5,663 nucleotides of DNA, taken from assembly GCA_023398345.1 (NCBI GenBank), contig JAEWSK010000097.1, positions 1 to 5,663 of the forward strand, in the 5' to 3' direction. The stretch comes from Armatimonadota bacterium. Its GTDB lineage: Bacteria; Armatimonadota; UBA5829. Below are positions 1-3,535 of the stretch, in pieces (position 1 is the first letter of the stretch; every line of letters starts with the position of its first letter). The position numbers were made by a program, and so were the translations under genes. A model generated the notes under the pieces. It had not been told where the DNA came from. It saw only the letters and a list, made by a program, of their open reading frames with translations, and ran no database searches.

Positions 1-8
1 CATCTAAT

Positions 9-224
9 GTGAAGATGCGGCCGGAGGTAAGCCAGGTGGGTAGGAGAGATAAATTGACTGATGCACGTATAGAAAGCGACGGCGAAGCCGCCGAGTCGGC
101 GCAGAAAATTATATTTGAAGCCGTGTCAGGATCGCTAGTCAGTGCGTGCGCGAAAGCCAATGCGTCTCCAACCAACAACGAGGGGGATGAGATCGAAGAG
201 ATATACAGAGCCGGTGCAACCTGA
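9..224 (+). CDS. Hypothetical small protein or 3' end of an upstream gene
   Basis: The frame opens with GTG at 9 and ends with TGA at 222-224, giving 71 residues. It is also open through the two codons before base 9, so it may be the tail of a gene starting outside the window. An alternative internal start is TTG at 54, preceded by AGGAG (42-46) at normal spacing, which would give 57 residues. The product is hydrophilic and acidic, with a central more hydrophobic stretch (KIIFEAVSGSLVSACAK), no signal peptide and no motif I recognise. An intrinsic terminator 43 bases after the stop supports a transcription unit ending here. Codon use (GCG, GCC, GAG, GAA) resembles the downstream genes. I assign no function, and it could still be a chance open frame. 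Confidence 0.35.
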   Translation: MKMRPEVSQVGRRDKLTDARIESDGEAAESAQKIIFEAVSGSLVSACAKANASPTNNEGDEIEEIYRAGAT

Positions 225-266
225 TACCTACCCCCGAGAAAAGGGCTCGCCCTGTCTGGCCTGGAT

Positions 267-301
267 GCCCCGGGATTGAACCCCCATTCCCGGGGCTTTT
301 T
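267..301 (+). terminator. Intrinsic terminator after the left-edge unit
   Basis: A perfect 9 bp inverted repeat, GCCCCGGGA (267-275) and TCCCGGGGC (288-296), encloses a 12-base loop and is followed at once by five T (297-301). The GC-rich stem and T-run are the classic arrangement on the plus strand. It separates the possible gene ending at 224 from the operon whose promoter lies around 343-371. Confidence 0.85.
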
Positions 302-320
302 GACATACGATGCCTGTCAA
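300..320. promoter_or_regulatory. Inverted repeat TTGACA-N9-TGTCAA, possible operator
   Basis: TTGACA (300-305) and TGTCAA (315-320) are perfect 6-base inverted half-sites with centres 15 bases apart. The left half overlaps the T-run of the preceding terminator. The centre is about 68 bases upstream of the start of transcription inferred from the -10 box at 366-371, a position typical of activator sites. As a promoter, TTGACA at 300 has no good -10 box 17 bases on. The symmetry could be chance, and I cannot name a regulator. Confidence 0.3.
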
Positions 321-342
321 TACCCCAGCATGCGCGATGAGT

Positions 343-371
343 TTTCTTGCTAATCATTGGCGTGATATAAT
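343..371 (+). promoter_or_regulatory. Extended -10 promoter of the thioesterase-DUF2007-nfn operon
   Basis: TGATATAAT at 363-371 contains a perfect TATAAT (366-371) with the TGn extension seen in extended -10 sigma-70-type promoters. The -35 region is weak (TTTCTT at 343-348 with a 17-base spacer), which extended -10 promoters tolerate. Transcription would start near 378, giving a leader of about 40 bases before the GTG at 418. It is the only good plus-strand promoter-like sequence in the gap between the terminator and the thioesterase gene. Confidence 0.6.
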
Positions 372-407
372 TAGCTGACTGCAATTAAGTATTATTGAAC
401 TTGACAC

Positions 408-412
408 AGGAG
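408..412 (+). promoter_or_regulatory. Ribosome binding site fixing the GTG start at 418
   Basis: AGGAG lies 5 bases upstream of GTG 418. The next in-frame candidate, TTG at 424, would be 11 bases away. The GTG is therefore the better start. Confidence 0.7.
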
Positions 413-417
413 CGCAG

Positions 418-825
418 GTGATTTTGTCTGGCAAACTCGATCTGGACGATGACAACGGCTGTTTTGCATGCGGAAAATCGAACCCCATAGGGCTAAAGCT
501 GGAATTCGACAAAGAAGGCGACGAATACGTCACCTACTTTACTCCATGTAAACAGCACCAGGGCTGGCAGGGAATTGCGCATGGCGGAATAGTGTGTACT
601 GTGCTAGACGAGGTAATGGCGCGCTACGTCTATGCGCTCGGCCACCGCGCAGTAACTGCCGAGATGATTGTGAGACTTAAACGTCCGGCGCGAGTCGGAC
701 AAAAGCTGCGCTTTGCCGGTCGGATCGATGAGCAAAAGTCCCGTTTAATAACATGCAGTGCGCGAGCAACAGATGAGGCCGGCGCGCTTATAGCCGAAGC
801 GTCCGGCAAAATGCTGAAAGTGTGA
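418..825 (+). CDS. PaaI-type hotdog-fold acyl-CoA thioesterase
   Basis: This is a 135-residue single-domain protein of the PaaI/4HBT hotdog superfamily, expected to be a cytoplasmic oligomer that hydrolyses acyl- or aryl-CoA thioesters. The family signature is visible: HGG at 55-57 starts the central helix (HGGIVCTVLDEVMARYV), with D64/E65 in the usual acidic position. The beta-strand region that follows contains the typical VRLKRPARVGQKL. The length is normal for the family. At the N-terminus CFACG (15-19) followed by NPIGL is the subgroup motif found in many PaaI-like proteins with an N-terminal CxxCG. The GTG start is supported by AGGAG at 408-412. It is the first gene of the operon and overlaps the next by GTGA. 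Substrate cannot be read from sequence, so a specific name such as paaI would be unjustified. Confidence 0.9.
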   Translation: MILSGKLDLDDDNGCFACGKSNPIGLKLEFDKEGDEYVTYFTPCKQHQGWQGIAHGGIVCTVLDEVMARYVYALGHRAVTAEMIVRLKRPARVGQKLRFAGRIDEQKSRLITCSARATDEAGALIAEASGKMLKV

Positions 826-1082
826 GCGACATGGCAGAAGATATACATGGGCAGGGCGAGAATCTTATAGTAGTATTTCGAGCGCCGGACGAGTTCACCG
901 CCAATATTATTAAAGGTCTGCTCGTCGGCGAAGACATACCCGTTGTGCTCGAGTCGCGCCAGGCGGCGATGTATGATGGCGCGCTCACTATGGGCGAAGG
1001 CTACTGGGGCGATATTGTAGTGCCCGAGCAATACGTCGCCCGAAGCAGAGAAATCATTCAAGCATATCAAGAAAAACAATAA
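822..1082 (+). CDS. DUF2007-type small protein (putative signal transducing protein)
   Basis: This is an 86-residue soluble protein. From about residue 12 it matches the pattern I know for DUF2007 (PF09413): a first beta-strand (ENLIVVFRA), a helix (DEFTANIIKGLLVGEDIP) leading to a strand, and a closing WGDIVVPEQYVARSREIIQAY. The family is labelled 'putative prokaryotic signal transducing protein', but no biochemical function is established to my knowledge. The GTG start at 822 overlaps the upstream TGA in a GTGA arrangement, suggesting translational coupling. ATG at 831 is an in-frame alternative that would drop three residues. Neither has a strong Shine-Dalgarno sequence, which fits coupling to the thioesterase. 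No membrane segment or cysteine is present. A small hairpin with a T-run lies just after the stop. Confidence 0.82.
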   Translation: MSDMAEDIHGQGENLIVVFRAPDEFTANIIKGLLVGEDIPVVLESRQAAMYDGALTMGEGYWGDIVVPEQYVARSREIIQAYQEKQ

Positions 1083-1086
1083 GTCC

Positions 1087-1104
1087 GGGCAAACATGCCC
1101 TTTT
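1087..1104 (+). terminator. Small hairpin plus T-run between DUF2007 gene and nfnA (possible attenuator)
   Basis: GGGCA (1087-1091) and TGCCC (1096-1100) form a 5 bp stem with a 4-base AACA loop, followed at once by TTTT (1101-1104). The stem is short for an efficient terminator and the T-run has only four bases. It would more plausibly cause partial termination, pausing or a processing boundary than a full operon break. It sits 5 bases after the DUF2007 stop and 20 bases before the nfnA ribosome binding site. Confidence 0.35.
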
Positions 1105-1123
1105 CGACCTCAACACATAGACC

Positions 1124-1128
1124 GGAGG
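1124..1128 (+). promoter_or_regulatory. Ribosome binding site fixing the nfnA start at 1134
   Basis: GGAGG lies 5 bases before ATG 1134. The upstream in-frame ATG at 1095 has no such site and falls inside the hairpin at 1087-1104. This decides the shorter start. Confidence 0.85.
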
Positions 1129-1133
1129 ATATA

Positions 1134-2027
1134 ATGTGCAGCAATAAAAGCGGGGAAACCTGCAGGCTTGCAGATATTACGCCCGAATCGGTGCGCAATA
1201 CGATAGTACGCAAGGAAAAACTCTCACCCGTATTAACCCTTTTTGAAATTAAAGCGCCGCTTATCGCCGCGTCGGCAAAAGCAGGCCAGTTTGTAATTGT
1301 TTGGACAGGGGAGCATGGTGAGCGACTTCCTTTGACCATATCCGACTTTGATGTAGAAAATGGAACTATCACGCTGATCTTTCAGGAAGTCGGCAGGGGC
1401 ACAATTGAGCTTGGCCGTTTTGAGAAAGGCGAAGATATTCCCAGCCTTGCAGGGCCGCTTGGCAAACCTACAGAGATAGAGAAATACGGCACGGCGGTCG
1501 TAATAGGCGGCGGGGTAGGCACGGCTATCGCCCGTCCGGTCGCACGCGCTCTAAAGCAGGCCGGAAACGAACTTATCACTATAGTCGGCGCGCGGGAGCA
1601 ATCACTTATCATCCTCGAAAAGGAGATGAGGGAATTTTCCGATGATTTTATCGTGACTACCGATGATGGTTCATACGGCCGCAAGGGACTTGTCACTGAA
1701 CCGCTCAAGGAGATGCTCGACTCGCGCAAAATAGACATCGTAGTCGCCATAGGCCCGATGCCGATGATGCGCGCGGTTGCAAAGACCACTGAGCCTTACG
1801 GCGTTAAGACCATCGTCAGCCTCGATCCGATAATGATCGACGGAACAGGCATGTGCGGAGGCTGCAGGGTGACAGTCGGCGGCAAGACGATGTTTACATG
1901 CGTGGACGGCCCAGATTTCGACGCTCACCAGGTCGATTGGGACGAACTAAGAGCTCGCAAGGCTTTCTATTTCGAAAACGAATCCAAAGACAGAGAGGCG
2001 GCATTGGCCTCGGGAGGCGCTCAGTAA
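1134..2027 (+). CDS. nfnA: NfnA: electron-bifurcating ferredoxin-NADP+ oxidoreductase, small (FAD/[2Fe-2S]) subunit
   Basis: This 297-residue cytoplasmic flavoprotein belongs to the ferredoxin-NADP reductase/PyrK-like family and is the small subunit of NADH-dependent reduced ferredoxin:NADP+ oxidoreductase. It carries the FAD and NAD(H) site on the NADH side of the complex. The FAD-binding barrel includes ERLPLTISD (63-71). The nucleotide fold starts with GGGVG (125-129), and GPMPMM (207-212) is the usual second motif. The C-terminal [2Fe-2S] site shows C241, C244 and C256, with D236 as the candidate for the unusual Asp ligand described in this family. The N-terminus is about 20 residues longer than typical members, which begin near the TIVRKEKLSP stretch; this extension carries C2 and C10. 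Transcription presumably comes from the promoter at 343-371. The stop overlaps the nfnB start (TAATG). Sulfide dehydrogenase SudB is the main alternative name, as the two families are homologous. Confidence 0.93.
   Translation: MCSNKSGETCRLADITPESVRNTIVRKEKLSPVLTLFEIKAPLIAASAKAGQFVIVWTGEHGERLPLTISDFDVENGTITLIFQEVGRGTIELGRFEKGEDIPSLAGPLGKPTEIEKYGTAVVIGGGVGTAIARPVARALKQAGNELITIVGAREQSLIILEKEMREFSDDFIVTTDDGSYGRKGLVTEPLKEMLDSRKIDIVVAIGPMPMMRAVAKTTEPYGVKTIVSLDPIMIDGTGMCGGCRVTVGGKTMFTCVDGPDFDAHQVDWDELRARKAFYFENESKDREAALASGGAQ
2012..2017 (+). promoter_or_regulatory. Ribosome binding site fixing the nfnB start at 2027
   Basis: GGGAGG lies inside the end of nfnA, 9 bases before ATG 2027. With the TAATG stop-start overlap it decides the start. 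The open frame extends upstream to 1853, but that part is an arginine-rich out-of-frame reading of nfnA. Confidence 0.8.
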
Positions 2028-3439
2028 TGGCAAGAGGCGGAAAACGCAACCCGATGCCGCAGCAAGATGCGGCCCAGAGGGTCAAAAACTTCTGTGAGGT
2101 GGCCTTGGGTTATGACGAGGCAACAGCGATCGATGAAGCCGAGCGCTGCCTCAATTGCAAGACAAAGCCATGCGTTGCAGGCTGTCCTGTAAATATAAAT
2201 ATTCCAGCGTTTATTGAACTTGTAAAAAGTAAAGATTTTATAGGCGCTGCGAATGAAATAAAGAAAACCAACTCGCTTCCCGCGATATGCGGTCGAGTAT
2301 GCCCACAGGAAGAGCAGTGCGAAAAACTCTGCGTATTAGGTAAAAAAGGCGAGTCGGTGGCAGTTGGCAGATTGGAGCGATTTGTCGCCGACTTTCAGGC
2401 AGCTCATGCTACTGGCTCCGAGGCAGTCGAGCCAGAAAACGCCGAATTGGCAAAGTATAAAGTCGCCGTTGTCGGAAGCGGCCCAGCGGGACTTACTGTT
2501 GCGGGCGATCTTGCAAAGAAGGGCTACTCGGTCACAATTTTCGAGGCGCTGCATAAGACCGGCGGGGTGCTTCGATATGGTATCCCCGAATTCAGGCTAC
2601 CGCGCGATATTCTCGACCGCGAGGTAAATTACGTTCAGTCGCTGGGCGTAAAGATCATAACCAATATGATCGTAGGGCGGACATTTAAAGTCGAAGATTT
2701 GCTCTCGGAAGGCTTTGACGCAGTGTTTGTGGGAACCGGCGCAGGCGCGCCCAAACTGCTGGGCATCCCCGGTGAGAACTTAAGCGGAGTTTATTCCGGC
2801 AATGAGTGGCTGACCCGCATCAATCTTATGAGGGCGCATCGCGCGGACTATGCGACGCCAATTAAAATTCCAAAAAATGCCTGCGTAATTGGCGCGGGCA
2901 ATACGGCAATGGACTGCACCCGCACCGCTCTGCGCATTGGCTCAGAGAAAGTCACCATTGTCTACCGCCGCGGACGGACTGAGATGCCGGCGCGCGCCGA
3001 AGAAATTGAGAACGCCGAGCATGAGGGTGTCGTCTTTGAGCTGTTGACCAACCCAAAACGATTCATCGGCGACGAAAAGGGCGCGGTCAAGGCAATTGAG
3101 TGCCTGAAAATGGAACTCGGCGAGCCGGATTCATCGGGCAGGCGTCGTCCGGTTCCTGTTGAAGGTTCCGAGTTCACAATCGAAGCCGACACGGTCATTG
3201 TCGCGCTCGGCCAGAACCCCAATCCGCTCATCCGCACAACAACCGAGGGGCTTAAAACCGAAAGTTGGGGTGGGATTATTATTGACCCAGAGACTGGAAT
3301 GACGTCGATTTCCGGCTTATTTGCCGGCGGTGACGCAGTGACTGGAGAGGCGACCGTCATATCTGCAATGGGCGCGGGCAAAGTCGCGGCCGCGGGTATC
3401 GACAAGTTCATAAAGGCAAAATACGGAATCGAGTCTTAG
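2027..3439 (+). CDS. nfnB: NfnB: electron-bifurcating ferredoxin-NADP+ oxidoreductase, large (FAD/2x[4Fe-4S]) subunit
   Basis: This 470-residue protein has the usual length for NfnB and is homologous to the glutamate synthase small subunit (GltD) and the N-terminal part of dihydropyrimidine dehydrogenase. With NfnA it should couple NADPH oxidation to reduction of ferredoxin and NAD+, or the reverse, by flavin-based bifurcation. The N-terminal domain binds two [4Fe-4S] clusters: CLNCKTKPCVAGC gives C41, C44, C49 and C53, and the second set is C92, C98 and C102. By alignment with dihydropyrimidine dehydrogenase, E117 (in VGRLERF) stands where the non-cysteine ligand is expected, matching the Glu ligand reported for Nfn. 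FAD is bound by GSGPAG (150-155) and the C-terminal LFAGGDA (431-437). NADP(H) is bound around GAGNTAMD (289-296) with YRRGRTEMPA downstream. It is the last gene of the operon, closed by the terminator at 3471-3514. Database labels such as gltA, sudA or 'glutamate synthase subunit beta' are common for this protein; the adjacent nfnA makes those unlikely. Confidence 0.95.
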   Translation: MARGGKRNPMPQQDAAQRVKNFCEVALGYDEATAIDEAERCLNCKTKPCVAGCPVNINIPAFIELVKSKDFIGAANEIKKTNSLPAICGRVCPQEEQCEKLCVLGKKGESVAVGRLERFVADFQAAHATGSEAVEPENAELAKYKVAVVGSGPAGLTVAGDLAKKGYSVTIFEALHKTGGVLRYGIPEFRLPRDILDREVNYVQSLGVKIITNMIVGRTFKVEDLLSEGFDAVFVGTGAGAPKLLGIPGENLSGVYSGNEWLTRINLMRAHRADYATPIKIPKNACVIGAGNTAMDCTRTALRIGSEKVTIVYRRGRTEMPARAEEIENAEHEGVVFELLTNPKRFIGDEKGAVKAIECLKMELGEPDSSGRRRPVPVEGSEFTIEADTVIVALGQNPNPLIRTTTEGLKTESWGGIIIDPETGMTSISGLFAGGDAVTGEATVISAMGAGKVAAAGIDKFIKAKYGIES

Positions 3440-3470
3440 GCATCTCTTAGGCTTTGACGGAGTATTTTTT

Positions 3471-3514
3471 TAAGGCGCGGGGAGCTTGCTCTCCGCGCCT
3501 TATTGCATTTTTTT
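3471..3514 (+). terminator. Intrinsic terminator of the nfn operon
   Basis: A 14 bp stem (3471-3484 with 3489-3502, one G-U wobble at 3481/3492) has a 4-base CTTG loop. It is followed after a 5-base spacer by seven T (3508-3514). A second run of T (3465-3471) precedes the stem on the plus strand. On the minus strand both runs are A, so the hairpin has no U-tail for the convergent gene and should act mainly on the nfn transcript. Confidence 0.85.
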
Positions 3515-3535
3515 GAAGATATAAAAATTGCTGAA

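Noticed and set aside
1..266. Structured RNA (tmRNA, RNase P RNA, riboswitch) at the left edge
   Set aside because: I looked for the conserved cores of these RNAs and found none.
139..384. Minus-strand open frame of 81 codons
   Set aside because: It runs across the intrinsic terminator and the promoter region, has no ribosome binding site, and has an unnatural composition.
401..406. TTGACA as a -35 box
   Set aside because: No -10-like sequence occurs 16-18 bases downstream, and the position overlaps the ribosome binding site and start of the thioesterase gene.
630..1079. Minus-strand open frame of 149 codons opposite the thioesterase and DUF2007 genes
   Set aside because: It is antisense to two genes with clear family signatures and shows no domain of its own.
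1095..1133. Upstream extension of nfnA
   Set aside because: ATG 1095 lacks a ribosome binding site and lies in a hairpin, while ATG 1134 has GGAGG at 5 bases.
1382..1789. Minus-strand open frame opposite nfnA
   Set aside because: It is a low-complexity Ser/Pro/Ile reading of the antisense of a well-supported gene.
1853..2026. Upstream extension of nfnB
   Set aside because: The 58 extra residues are Arg-rich and overlap the nfnA [2Fe-2S] coding region in another frame. ATG 2027 has GGGAGG and the normal family length.
2962..3411. Minus-strand open frame opposite nfnB
   Set aside because: It is antisense to the conserved NADP- and FAD-binding regions of nfnB, with no start signal.
3434..3452. 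Direct repeat TCTTAGGC (3434-3441 and 3445-3452) at the nfnB stop
   Set aside because: Eight bases repeated once is easily chance. There is no element between or beyond the copies, so it is not a target-site duplication.
3465..3514. Bidirectional terminator serving the minus-strand gene
   Set aside because: The stem is symmetric, but the minus-strand transcript would be followed by A rather than U residues, so an intrinsic terminator is supported only on the plus strand.
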